Source of the DNA: Candidatus Zixiibacteriota bacterium
Lineage (GTDB): Bacteria; RBG-13-66-14; B26-G2; WVWN01
Length of the DNA stretch: 35,294 bases
Reading direction: 5' to 3'
Assembly: GCA_030613505.1 (NCBI GenBank)
Contig: JAUWLW010000031.1
Coordinates: 1-35,294, forward strand
In this document: positions 6,360 to 15,128 of the stretch, piece by piece
Position numbering within the stretch: position 1 is the stretch's first letter
Layout of the letters: every line of letters begins with the position of its first letter
Program-made: the position numbers and the translations under genes
Notes under the pieces: generated by a model
Told to the model about the DNA's origin: nothing
The model's input: only the letters and a program-made list of their open reading frames with translations
The model's database searches: none

Positions 6360-6521
6360 ATGCGGAGAACGGGGCCTCGTCGCGGGTCGGTATTCCCGCT
6401 CCTCGGCTAACGTAAATGGCCCTGCGTCGGCGAGATTAACGGGCTACGTTTCGTTGTTTGAACCGATTAACGTTAACGCTAACGATCACGTACTGCTACA
6501 TTGCTTCCCGGGAGAAATCAT

Positions 6522-8738
6522 ATGCGTTCGAGGTTTACGTTGGGTATTATCGCGGCGGCCGCCGGTTCCGCTATCGCGTTATTTAACCCGGCAACGGATA
6601 CGGTGGACGACCCACGGTTTTTCGTACCGCACCTCTACGACGGCGCGAAGGGTACGAGCGACGTCACGCCGGTCCCGCACGACTACGACGTCCGCGAGTA
6701 CGTAATAGACGTGAAGCTCCACGACGTCGAAAAGAAAATTTCGGGGAATTGCAAAATAACCGCCTCGAGCTCGAAGAACGACCTCCGCAAGGTTCAGTTT
6801 AATTTTGCAAACGACATGAACGTCTCGGCCGTAAAACAGGACGGCAAGAACTGCACCTTCAAACACGCTAACGACGTGCTGGAGATAACGCTCCTAACGC
6901 CGAAACAGAAAGGCGAAAAGTTCGCGGTAACCGCGTTCTATAGCGGCAAACCCCAGGACGGCCTTTACTTTACCAGTAAGGGTGCCTACGTCTGCTCGGC
7001 CATGGAGGAGGCGCAGCATTGGTTCCCCTGTTACGACTTGCCGAACGATAAAGCCGACCGCGTGGAGTTGAAAGTCACGTGTCGCGACGACTGGTACGTC
7101 GCGGCCAACGGCGTTCTAAAGGGCGAGAAGAGCAACCCCGGCGGGACTAAGACGTTTACGTGGGTTACGACGAACCGCATCGCAACGTACCTCGTCAGCA
7201 TTTCCGGCGCGTACAAATATTCCCGCTTCGGCACTAGCTGGGGAGGCATCCCGATACGGTATTACGTCTTCCCGGAACACCGCGCCAGCGCCGAGATATG
7301 CTTCGAGTACACGCCGCGGATGATGAACTTCTTCTCCAACAGGTTCTGGCGGTATCCGTTCGACGACGAGAAGTACGGCATCGCCGAGGCCGAGATGGGG
7401 TACTTCGGCGGGATGGAAAACCAAACCTGCATAACGCTGAACTCGCCGTACGTGCGGCCCGACCATAGTTCGGACCATATCCTGGCCCACGAGCTGAGCC
7501 ACATGTGGTGGGGCGATTGCATATCGCCCGGTACCTGGAAGGACCTGTGGTTGAACGAAGGTTTCGCCACTTATTGCGACGCGTTATGGGAGGAGCACGA
7601 TAAGGGTAAACAGGCTTTCCGTGCCCGGATGCAACTTTTCGCAAACACCTACTTCGCCGAGGACGCGCGGCATCGGTTTCCCGTCTACGCCCCGGAGTCG
7701 CCGTGGAGCGCGACCGTATATCAAAAGGGCGCGTGGGTTATGCACATGCTGCGCCACGTCCTGGGAGAAGAGAAGTTCTTCCGCGCCTGGAATAAGTACG
7801 GCCGCGCCCACGAGTACAGCCACGCTTTCACGTACGAGCTCCAGCGCGCAATGGAAGCCGAATACGGCAAGAGCCTCCAGGAATTTTTCGACGATTGGGT
7901 CTATAGAGCCGGTTACCCGGTATACGAGTACGACTGGACGACCGCCGGCAACTCGGTGACGGTTAATATCTGTCAGGTCCAGAAGCAGAGCCGCCTTACG
8001 CCGCTGTTCGACATGCCTATCGACCTCACCATAACGACGCGGGGCGACGGCACCCACGTCGAGACCGTCTTCGTCAAGGACCGTCATCACCGCTTCAAGT
8101 TCGCGTACGGCAGCCCGGTGACGAACGTCGAGTTCGATAAATACGGCTGGGTATTGTGCAAGAAGAGCAACGTCGTCGACGTCCCGGTAGCGTCGTTCGA
8201 AGCGCAGCCGGCCCGCGGCGCCGTCAAACTAACGTGGAAGACAAACCCGGGTGCGCGCGCCGCGGGGTTTAATGTTTACCGGGCGCCGACGGCCGGCGGC
8301 GACGAAGGCCGCACCAAGCTGAACGCCGAGCTCATAACCGGCCGCTCACCCTACGCGTATCTGGACCGCGACGTCGAAGCCGAGGAGAGGTACCGTTATT
8401 GGCTCGAGGCCGCGAAGTTGAGCGGGGGCAGTGAGACCTTCGGGCCGGTGGAATGCGAGGCCGGTAAACGTGCCTCGACGTTCGCTCTTGAGCAGAACTA
8501 TCCCAACCCCGCTCGGGACGTAACGACGGTAAGGTTCTCGCTGCCGGTGCCGGCCGAAACTACGCTTAGCGTTTACGACCTGGCCGGTAGAAAGGTGCGG
8601 ACGAGTCGCATAACCGCTTGTTCCGAAGGGGAGAATGAAACGGCGGTCGACGTATCGAGCCTCGCGCCGGGGGTTTATACGTACCGCCTCGAGGCGGGCG
8701 GCGCGGTGGCGGCGCGGAAGATGGTCGTAGTAAAATAA
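6522..8738 (+). CDS. Secreted M1-family zinc aminopeptidase with C-terminal sorting tail
   Basis: The product has 738 residues. The start is the ATG at 6522, preceded by GGGAG at normal distance; an upstream in-frame TTG at 6501 is less likely. A signal peptide (about 1-22) precedes an N-terminal beta domain and the catalytic domain: GGMEN (296-300, exopeptidase motif), zinc site H323-E-x-x-H327 plus E346, and Tyr400 in VYQKGAW as the likely transition-state tyrosine. After the catalytic part comes a beta-sandwich Fn3-like module (about 560-650: VKLTWKT, GFNVYRA) and a FlgD-like/T9SS type-A tail (about 655-738: NYPNPA, VYDLAGRKV, LAPGVYTYRLE, ARKMVVVK). It should cleave N-terminal residues from peptides outside the cell or at the cell surface. 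It is followed by a terminator, so it is probably monocistronic. Confidence 0.92.
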   Translation: MRSRFTLGIIAAAAGSAIALFNPATDTVDDPRFFVPHLYDGAKGTSDVTPVPHDYDVREYVIDVKLHDVEKKISGNCKITASSSKNDLRKVQFNFANDMNVSAVKQDGKNCTFKHANDVLEITLLTPKQKGEKFAVTAFYSGKPQDGLYFTSKGAYVCSAMEEAQHWFPCYDLPNDKADRVELKVTCRDDWYVAANGVLKGEKSNPGGTKTFTWVTTNRIATYLVSISGAYKYSRFGTSWGGIPIRYYVFPEHRASAEICFEYTPRMMNFFSNRFWRYPFDDEKYGIAEAEMGYFGGMENQTCITLNSPYVRPDHSSDHILAHELSHMWWGDCISPGTWKDLWLNEGFATYCDALWEEHDKGKQAFRARMQLFANTYFAEDARHRFPVYAPESPWSATVYQKGAWVMHMLRHVLGEEKFFRAWNKYGRAHEYSHAFTYELQRAMEAEYGKSLQEFFDDWVYRAGYPVYEYDWTTAGNSVTVNICQVQKQSRLTPLFDMPIDLTITTRGDGTHVETVFVKDRHHRFKFAYGSPVTNVEFDKYGWVLCKKSNVVDVPVASFEAQPARGAVKLTWKTNPGARAAGFNVYRAPTAGGDEGRTKLNAELITGRSPYAYLDRDVEAEERYRYWLEAAKLSGGSETFGPVECEAGKRASTFALEQNYPNPARDVTTVRFSLPVPAETTLSVYDLAGRKVRTSRITACSEGENETAVDVSSLAPGVYTYRLEAGGAVAARKMVVVK

Positions 8739-8767
8739 CCTAACTTATGTTATTATATAAGAAAAGC

Positions 8768-8795
8768 CCCGGCCTAACCGAGCGCCGGGTTTTTT
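8768..8795 (+). terminator. Intrinsic terminator after the M1 peptidase gene
   Basis: Stem CCCGGC/GCCGGG (8768-8773 with 8784-8789), a 10-nt loop, then TTTTTT. Confidence 0.8.
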
Positions 8796-8820
8796 CGGCT
8801 TTGGGAACTGGGTGATGTAG

Positions 8821-9996
8821 ATGGGTTTAATCTACCTCGACCACGCGGCGACGACGCGGCCCGACCCGCGCGTCGTAGAGGTTATGCAGCCCTATTTCAG
8901 GGAGTACTTCGGTAACCCCCTCTCGACGCATCCCTTCGGCGAGAAGCCGCGGGAGGCGCTCGAGCGAGCCCGCGGACAACTCGCCTCGCTGCTCGGTTGC
9001 GAGAGCCGCGAGCTTATATTCACGTCGTCGGGAAGCGAGGCGAATAACCTCGCCGTCAAGGGGGTCGCGCTCGCGCGCGAGAATAAGGGCAAGCACGTCG
9101 TCATCTCCGCGCTCGAGCACCGGTCGGTGACGAACGCGGCGCAGAGCCTGGCCAAGCGCGGTTGGGAGGTGACGACGGTACCGGTCGACTGCTACGGCAT
9201 CGTCGACCCCGACGACCTTAGAGCGGCGTTGCGCGCCGACACGACGCTCGTATGCATCAACCTCGCCAACCTCGAGATAGGGACTATAGAGCCCATAGCC
9301 GAATTAGTGAAGGTAGTAAAGGAGAACTCGAGCGCGGCGTTCCACGCCGACGCGGTACAGGCGGTTGGGCATATACCGGTAGACGTCGGCGAACTGGGCG
9401 TCGATTTGCTATCGGTATCAGGTCACCGCTTCTACGGCCCCAAGGGCTCGGGCGCGCTGTACTTCAAGAAGGGCGTGAGGGTTCAGCCGCTGATCGACGG
9501 CGGCATTCAGGAAGGGGGCCGCCGCGCGGGAACCGAGGATGTCCCCGCCGTCGTCGGCCTGGGCGAGGCGGCTCGCATCGCCGAGGAAGAAATGGAGCAG
9601 CGCTCGGCCCACGTACGGGCTCTTCGCGACCGGCTGCACGACGGCTTGTTCGAACGCATACCCCACCTACACCTAAACGGCCATCCCGAACGGCGCCTGC
9701 CGATGCACGAGTCCGTGTGCGTGGAATACGTAGAGGGCGAGGCGATGATACTCTTCCTCGTTCGGGAGGGAGTTTGCGCGTCGAGCGGTTCGACTTGCTC
9801 GTCGCGGGCACTCAAGGCGTCGCACGTTCTTTTGGCTTGTGGCCTCGACCCGGCGGTAGCGCAAGGTTCTCTCCAGTTCACGCTGGGGTGGGAAAACAAC
9901 TCTGAAGAAATTGAAAAAGTCCTCAACGTACTGCCGGAGGTGGCGAAACGTCTTCGCGCAATGTCGCCCATTTACCCGGGCGATGACAAAGCTTAA
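8821..9996 (+). CDS. Cysteine desulfurase (IscS/NifS) homologue lacking the PLP lysine; probable pseudoenzyme
   Basis: The product has 391 residues and aligns end to end with group I cysteine desulfurases: YLDHAATT at the N-terminus, GSEANNLAVKG, the PLP-stacking His100 (ALEHRSV), Asp177 and Gln180 (HADAVQAVG), His202, the GGRRAGTED loop and the mobile loop with Cys326 (SSGSTCSS). Three key residues differ. The Schiff-base lysine (SGHK in E. coli IscS, K206) is Arg203 here. The Asn of NNEIG (N155 in IscS) is Leu151. The arginine expected in the SxRF strand that holds the substrate carboxylate is Gln352. The frame is intact and otherwise conserved, so the fold is maintained. Normal PLP chemistry seems impossible; a sulfur-relay, scaffold or regulatory role is a guess. 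No IscU, SufU or thiolation gene is nearby. Confidence 0.85.
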   Translation: MGLIYLDHAATTRPDPRVVEVMQPYFREYFGNPLSTHPFGEKPREALERARGQLASLLGCESRELIFTSSGSEANNLAVKGVALARENKGKHVVISALEHRSVTNAAQSLAKRGWEVTTVPVDCYGIVDPDDLRAALRADTTLVCINLANLEIGTIEPIAELVKVVKENSSAAFHADAVQAVGHIPVDVGELGVDLLSVSGHRFYGPKGSGALYFKKGVRVQPLIDGGIQEGGRRAGTEDVPAVVGLGEAARIAEEEMEQRSAHVRALRDRLHDGLFERIPHLHLNGHPERRLPMHESVCVEYVEGEAMILFLVREGVCASSGSTCSSRALKASHVLLACGLDPAVAQGSLQFTLGWENNSEEIEKVLNVLPEVAKRLRAMSPIYPGDDKA

Positions 9997-10121
9997 CGTA
10001 AGGTCGGCTCAGGCCGCAGCGTCGTGGCGCTTAGTTTTATTTTATTTCTTCAGTTTAGCGGTTGCGCTAACCACAGGTCCCGGGAAACATTTGTTTTTTC
10101 TTGTTGAGGACGTTTTTTCGC

Positions 10122-10149
10122 TTGACAAACGTCGCAGAATATATAAAAT
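10122..10149 (+). promoter_or_regulatory. Sigma70-type promoter of the M23 peptidase gene
   Basis: TTGACA (10122-10127), 16 bp, TAAAAT (10144-10149). It lies 23 nt before the GTG start at 10173. Confidence 0.75.
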
Positions 10150-10172
10150 TAGGCTCCTAAGGGAAGAACCGC

Positions 10173-11114
10173 GTGACCCGATCCACACGCATACGTGAGA
10201 GCGTACGACGGCTTCGCAAGAAGCACGTCTCGGTTGTGTTTGCCCCCAGCGGTACGGGGGTAAGTCGTACGTTTCGCGTTTCTATCTTTAGGTGTTACGT
10301 CGTTGCCGCCGCGTTGTGCTTCTTCGCGGCGGGTCTTCTTGTCATAAGTCTCCAGTACGCTTCTCGCAAGGAACTTGCAAATCGCTTAGATCAACTGAAG
10401 AGCCTAGCGGGCGCGCGCGATACCCGTTTCGACGAAATCGCCCGCGAGAGAAGCCGTCTTCAAAGAGAGTTGTCGTCGCTCGCCAGTTTCGACGATTCGT
10501 TGCGGGTGATACACGACCTCGAAACTGTGCCGGCCGACGTCAGGGAAGCCGGCGTCGGCGGCCCTCTTACGAACATTACCCAAATGATAAAGTTCGGCCG
10601 CGACAAGAACGTCGACGACCTCGAGCTGGCGCTCCGACAAGCTCAACTTCAAAACGATTCCTTTGGAGAGATTATTACCGCGCAAACCCGTACCCGCCAT
10701 ATCTTCGACCACACGCCCGCCATAAAACCGTGTAGCGGCCATATTTGTTCGGGTTTCTGTTGGCGGCGCAACCCGATCTTCGGCGGCGTCCAATTCCATA
10801 AGGGCATAGATATCGCGATTCCTACGGGCGCGCCGATTGTGGCGCCCGCCAACGGCGTAGTGACCTTTGCCGGGATGAAGGGTGGCTACGGTTATTGCGT
10901 GTTTATTAGGCACGGCTACGGCTTCGAAACGCGCTACGGCCACTGTTCAGTTTTAACCGTTGGCGAAGGCCAACCGGTGAGCCGGGGCGACATCATCGCG
11001 TACGTTGGCGCTACGGGGTGGGCCACCGGTCCCCACCTCCACTACGAAGTCCTCGTCGGCAGGACGCACGTCGACCCGGCGCAGTACATCCTTCCCGATT
11101 ATTTAATCGATTGA
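10173..11114 (+). CDS. Membrane-anchored M23 (LytM-type) metallopeptidase
   Basis: The product has 313 residues. A short basic cytoplasmic tail is followed by one transmembrane helix (about 42-63), a coiled-coil region (about 66-115, rich in K/R/E with leucine spacing) and a C-terminal M23 domain (about 185-305). The zinc ligands are H209 and D213 (HKGID) and H290 of the HLH pair (288-290), with YGHC before it. All motif positions are intact, so peptidoglycan cross-bridge cleavage in the periplasm is expected; the coiled coil also resembles regulators of division amidases. The start is GTG at 10173 with GGGAAG upstream and a good promoter. Odd: five cysteines sit in the extracytoplasmic domain at positions that are rarely cysteine in this family (three within CSGHICSGFC). 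Confidence 0.9.
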   Translation: MTRSTRIRESVRRLRKKHVSVVFAPSGTGVSRTFRVSIFRCYVVAAALCFFAAGLLVISLQYASRKELANRLDQLKSLAGARDTRFDEIARERSRLQRELSSLASFDDSLRVIHDLETVPADVREAGVGGPLTNITQMIKFGRDKNVDDLELALRQAQLQNDSFGEIITAQTRTRHIFDHTPAIKPCSGHICSGFCWRRNPIFGGVQFHKGIDIAIPTGAPIVAPANGVVTFAGMKGGYGYCVFIRHGYGFETRYGHCSVLTVGEGQPVSRGDIIAYVGATGWATGPHLHYEVLVGRTHVDPAQYILPDYLID

Positions 11115-11132
11115 TTTCAGGTAAAAGTTAAA

Positions 11133-11157
11133 AGGCGGCCCGGCGGGCCGCCTTTTT
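11133..11157 (+). terminator. Intrinsic terminator between convergent genes
   Basis: A 9-bp stem AGGCGGCCC/GGGCCGCCT (11133-11141 with 11145-11153) is followed by a T-tract. On the minus strand the hairpin is followed by TTTTAACTTTTAC, so it probably serves the convergent gene at 11175-15044 as well. Confidence 0.85.
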
Positions 11158-11174
11158 GATTATGGCAGGTTAGC

Positions 11175-14100
11175 TCACCGCACTTTTTGGATTATTACCG
11201 GCTCGTTCTCCCAATCGTCTACGTTCAAACAGAACTCGCGAAACGCGGCGTAATCGTCGGGTCGGATACGCTGCGCGTATAGCTCCAGCTCATGTTTAAT
11301 GGAAACGCGGTTCCCCTCGGCGCGGACGTCGATGGCCAAGGTTCCGAAGGGCGAACGGAATTCTTTAGCCAAGGGCAGGGCGGCGAACGCGTACCCTTTA
11401 GGGATAATATAAGTTAACTCTGCAACGGCCTTCTGGTTTTCGCGGAGTATTAAAGGCCAACGGCGTGACGCTTTTTTTCCGTAACGGGCGAGCAAGTTAG
11501 ATTTGTGGACGACGGCGTCGAGGTGGACGCGCACGCCGGCCGGGTCGTACAGCCGTTTGACCACGGCGTCGTATTCCGTGCGTACCGGTTGCGAGAGGTC
11601 GGATATGTCGGAGAACTTCTCGTTGAAGACCTTGGTGCCCGGAAAAAGGCCATTCCAATATTCCTCGATTACTGCTTTTCGCTTCGCCTCCACTTGAAAG
11701 CGTTCTCGCTGGTAGGGCGCGTCGGCGGCGCCGTACTCCACGACGCGGTGGACGTGGGCGTCCCCGCCCGGTTGGAGGACGAAGGTGGTTCTGGTTTTTA
11801 TGCGGTTCTCTTCGAGAGATAAAACAAGCGTACGGAGGAACGTCGCCCGGTCGGCGAAGACAACCAGCGCGTCGATGCCCTGGTCGCCGGCGGGCAGCTC
11901 GCGGTACGAGTGGTATTCGGCCGTGCCGTCGAGGAAGAACGTGCGGCCGTCGGGGAGCTTAACGTACGAAATCATATGATTGAAAAGGCCCAGGATGGGT
12001 AGCTCGTAGTCCAGCTCGCCCAAGCCCGCGGTTCTTATCAGCGCCGGATACGCCTCGAAGCCCATGAGGCGGTAGAGGGTGTTCATGAGCGTAGCCTTGT
12101 CTTTACAATCGCCGTAATGGGATTCGAGACACTGTTTGGGGGTATGAGGGCGGTAACCGCCGATCCCGAACTCCAGGCCCACGTACCGGATCCGGCTAAC
12201 GGCGAAGTCGTATACGCGTTGGAGTTTCGTCAAGTCGTCCGGGGCATCCGTGGCGAGTTTGGCGGCTAGAACCTCGATTTCAGGGGAGGGTCGGAATACG
12301 TCTTTAATCAAACCGTTGTACCAACGCCCAACATCGTCCCAGCTGGCGAAAGTCGATACCTGAAAGCTCGGGAGGATTTCCGCCAACGCCGGCATATAGG
12401 GTTCTTCATTGATCGCCGGTAAGTCTTCCATCCTGTAGACGTACGTGGTCTTTCCGTCGCGCCGTATAGTCTCGGCCGGCGGAGCGCCCCGCAGACGCTC
12501 AAAATAGTAGTCCTTGCCTTTAGGGAAGGTAACGGCGTAGCGCGCGACAATGGTCGAGTTCTTGTCGCCGAAGTAATAAAAGTCGCCGAAATACCCGGCG
12601 AAGAGGTTTTTGCCCGTCTGGCTTATTTTATATTCGACATCCAGGGTGTCGCCGGGCGACAAGCTCGGCATCGTTATGACTTTGTTTACGTAGCTGTAAT
12701 AGAGCCGGCTCCAAACGTCGAAGACGTTGTATTCTTTGATCTGGCTCGCGGTAATCTCGGTCCCGTCGGCTTTTAAAACCGCGGTGCGCTTTAGCTCCAC
12801 GTTTTCTAAACCCGGGGAGTAACTGACGTTTATATTTCGGAACTTCTCCGCGCCCTCGGCCGTCAGGATTTTTACGACGTAGTGTACTGTCCGCGTACTC
12901 GTACCGTTTTCGAATACTTCGACGTGGCGGTCGTCCAGCAGCCACACCGCGGAATCGTGCGGAAAAGCGCCGTCGCCGGGGTAGACGGCGAGCAGCTCGT
13001 ACGCGTCCAGCCGCGGGACCGCGTGCCGTTCCGAGGACGGCTCGAGGTAGTTGAGATAATTTTCTAAAGCGGGGTAGTTGCGTTTGAAAGTTATCGCTTT
13101 TCTATACGCGTCGCGAGCCGGTGCTTCCCGGCCCAATTTCTCCAAGGACGTTCCCCTGTAGCGCCAGAGCTCGTAATCTTCCGGCCGGAACTCGAGCGCG
13201 GCTTTAGCTTCGGCCAGGGCTTCGGCGTGGAGGTCGTAATGGTCAAGCGCCGCGATCAATATTTTGCGCGCGCCAACGTCGTAAGGGTCAGCTTTTAAGG
13301 CGCGGCGCATTACCGTCGTTGCCTCGTCGAAATTGTCCTTTTCTAAAAGGAGTTTAAATAGTTCGTCCCGCGCGCTCGTCGAATAAACGTCGACTTCGTA
13401 AATCGTACGCCAAATTTCCGTCGCCCGCGCGAAGTCGCCGTAGTTCGTTTCGAACAAAGCTTCGACCATCTTGCTGAACGGGTAATTCGGTAGCCGGTCG
13501 CTGAGCTCGCCGGCTACGCGCGCGGCGTCGTAGGCGTAACCTGATTCCCAGTATAATTTGGCGCGGTATTGCTCGGCCTCGACGAACGTCGGATTGCGGT
13601 TTAGGACGTCGTCGACGACGTCCAGGGCGGCTTCCGGGCGATCGAGCGCGTAGAAATATTTCGCCAGCTCAAGCCGCGCTTGGTTATGTCGAGGCGCCAG
13701 CTTAAGGGCTCGAGTCAGGCTGGCACGTATCCGTGATTCCTCTTCTTCGGTAATGCCGACGTAATAGTGGAAGTCCGCGGCCTCCGGTATCGCCGATTGC
13801 GCGGCGAGCATTAACTTAGTCGGGACCTCTTCTTTCTCGTCGGTATCGGCCCGGGCGTAGTGCTCGAGCGCCCCGTAGTAGTAATCGAACGCGTCCGCGT
13901 TGCCTTGCATAATGCGGCGGTCGAAGTATTTGAGTTCGTCGTAGGGCGGGGGCGGAAGGCCGGCGGCGCGGGAGGCGGCGGCGAGGGCTGCCGTGCCGGC
14001 GTCGTAGGTAACGTCGGTTAGCGGTTCACCGTCGTTCCCTAAGAACCGGGCGCCGAAACCCCAGCGTTCGTCGTCGCCGCAGACTTTTACCAGTAGGAGA

Positions 14101-15044
14101 TTGTAGCCCGGCAATAAGGGCGCTGGCGCGACGTACTGGTCAAAGTAGCCTTCGTGGTAAGCGTCTCGCGCGAAAATTTCTACGCCGTTGAGCCAAGCCT
14201 TGACCGCGCCGGCCGCGGCCATCGCGACGAAAGCGTCTCTTTGGGCCGGCGACTTTACCGCGACCGCGGCGTACGCGACGCATTTATCGGCGGGTGCGAA
14301 GACCGTCGTGAAATCTAAGAAGCCGGTAGGTAATGGCGTGGGAAGGCGCCGCCAACTCACGGCCCGGGCTTTCCCGTCGTAAGTCGCCGCGAGCGAAAAT
14401 TCGTTCTCCGGAGGATAAACCTTGTCGAACCCTTCTTTTCCTTCGTTATCGAAGGGCCCGACGATTTGCCAGTCCCGCACGAAATTGAGGGACGATAACA
14501 ACCTTTCGGCCTCGCCCGGGTCGGTGGCGCGGTGAACCCGGTCGAAGAGGAAAAGGGTGGCCTTGGCTTTTATCGCGGGCGGTACGTCGTCCCGATTTAG
14601 GAGCGAGGCGAGAGATTCAAGGAAGTAGTCCCGGCCATCGGTGTCTTCTTCCAAAACGTGGCACCGATGCAGGTATATGTGCGCCGCCGGGTGGTCCGGC
14701 GCCGCGGCGACGAAGTCGAGGTACGCCCGGAGCGCGCCGGAATAATCTCCCGATATCTCGAGCGACCGGCCGTAACCTTCGAGGGCGCGGGGCAGAGACG
14801 GCTCGAGAGCCAAGGCTCGCTCGAAGTACTCGCGGCCTTTTTCGTAATCGTTTTCGACGAATAGAGCTAGCCAACCGGCGTCGGCCCACGCCTTGGCCGA
14901 CGCCCCCGGTCCGGGCGTACCGGCTCGTTTCGCGCGTTCGATAGCAACGGCCGGACTTTCGTACGTTGAAGTTGCCCCGGCGTTGACGGCTAAAGCCGCC
15001 CACGTGAAGGCGTACACCACGAGAGCCGATTTGAGGAGTTTCAT
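11175..15044 (-). CDS. Large exported TPR + DUF3857 + transglutaminase-like protein
   Basis: The product has 1,289 residues with a signal peptide (about 1-24). Residues about 45-640 are mainly tetratricopeptide-type helices (for example YEKGREYFERALALEPSLP and further repeats at about 450-640), interrupted near 190-345 by a beta-rich module. Next is a DUF3857 region (about 680-850: VHYVVKILTAEGAEKFRNI). A transglutaminase-like domain follows with a visible triad C980 (YGDCKDKA), H1023 (LFNHMI) and D1039 (FLDGTAEY). A C-terminal beta domain (about 1060-1289, DUF3858-like) ends the protein. DUF3857/transglutaminase proteins are periplasmic and common in Bacteroidetes-type genomes, with no agreed substrate. 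The intact triad suggests peptide hydrolysis or crosslinking. It stands alone between terminators. The size is well above the usual 600-700 residues because of the TPR part. Confidence 0.88.
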   Translation of the reverse strand: MKLLKSALVVYAFTWAALAVNAGATSTYESPAVAIERAKRAGTPGPGASAKAWADAGWLALFVENDYEKGREYFERALALEPSLPRALEGYGRSLEISGDYSGALRAYLDFVAAAPDHPAAHIYLHRCHVLEEDTDGRDYFLESLASLLNRDDVPPAIKAKATLFLFDRVHRATDPGEAERLLSSLNFVRDWQIVGPFDNEGKEGFDKVYPPENEFSLAATYDGKARAVSWRRLPTPLPTGFLDFTTVFAPADKCVAYAAVAVKSPAQRDAFVAMAAAGAVKAWLNGVEIFARDAYHEGYFDQYVAPAPLLPGYNLLLVKVCGDDERWGFGARFLGNDGEPLTDVTYDAGTAALAAASRAAGLPPPPYDELKYFDRRIMQGNADAFDYYYGALEHYARADTDEKEEVPTKLMLAAQSAIPEAADFHYYVGITEEEESRIRASLTRALKLAPRHNQARLELAKYFYALDRPEAALDVVDDVLNRNPTFVEAEQYRAKLYWESGYAYDAARVAGELSDRLPNYPFSKMVEALFETNYGDFARATEIWRTIYEVDVYSTSARDELFKLLLEKDNFDEATTVMRRALKADPYDVGARKILIAALDHYDLHAEALAEAKAALEFRPEDYELWRYRGTSLEKLGREAPARDAYRKAITFKRNYPALENYLNYLEPSSERHAVPRLDAYELLAVYPGDGAFPHDSAVWLLDDRHVEVFENGTSTRTVHYVVKILTAEGAEKFRNINVSYSPGLENVELKRTAVLKADGTEITASQIKEYNVFDVWSRLYYSYVNKVITMPSLSPGDTLDVEYKISQTGKNLFAGYFGDFYYFGDKNSTIVARYAVTFPKGKDYYFERLRGAPPAETIRRDGKTTYVYRMEDLPAINEEPYMPALAEILPSFQVSTFASWDDVGRWYNGLIKDVFRPSPEIEVLAAKLATDAPDDLTKLQRVYDFAVSRIRYVGLEFGIGGYRPHTPKQCLESHYGDCKDKATLMNTLYRLMGFEAYPALIRTAGLGELDYELPILGLFNHMISYVKLPDGRTFFLDGTAEYHSYRELPAGDQGIDALVVFADRATFLRTLVLSLEENRIKTRTTFVLQPGGDAHVHRVVEYGAADAPYQRERFQVEAKRKAVIEEYWNGLFPGTKVFNEKFSDISDLSQPVRTEYDAVVKRLYDPAGVRVHLDAVVHKSNLLARYGKKASRRWPLILRENQKAVAELTYIIPKGYAFAALPLAKEFRSPFGTLAIDVRAEGNRVSIKHELELYAQRIRPDDYAAFREFCLNVDDWENEPVIIQKVR

Positions 15045-15064
15045 CTTCTCAATTCGCGGTTAAT

Positions 15065-15090
15065 AAAAACCCCGCCCCTCGGGGCAGGGC
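15065..15090 (-). terminator. Intrinsic terminator of the glycan cluster
   Basis: Read on the minus strand, a GC-rich stem of about 8 bp (15089-15070, one G-T pair, loop CGAG) is followed by TTTTT (15069-15065). It lies 39 nt after the stop codon of the small membrane peptide. Confidence 0.75.
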
Positions 15091-15128
15091 AGCGGCGGGA
15101 GCCCCGCCATAAGCCGTTATTAAAGCCG

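Noticed and set aside
9252-9905. 217-codon plus-strand ORF inside the desulfurase homologue
   Set aside because: A shifted frame with Arg/Gly-rich composition; the desulfurase frame is conserved along its whole length.
8821-9996. Calling the desulfurase homologue a sequencing-damaged pseudogene
   Set aside because: The frame is intact over 391 codons and the substitutions are single codon changes at active-site positions, without frameshifts or stops.
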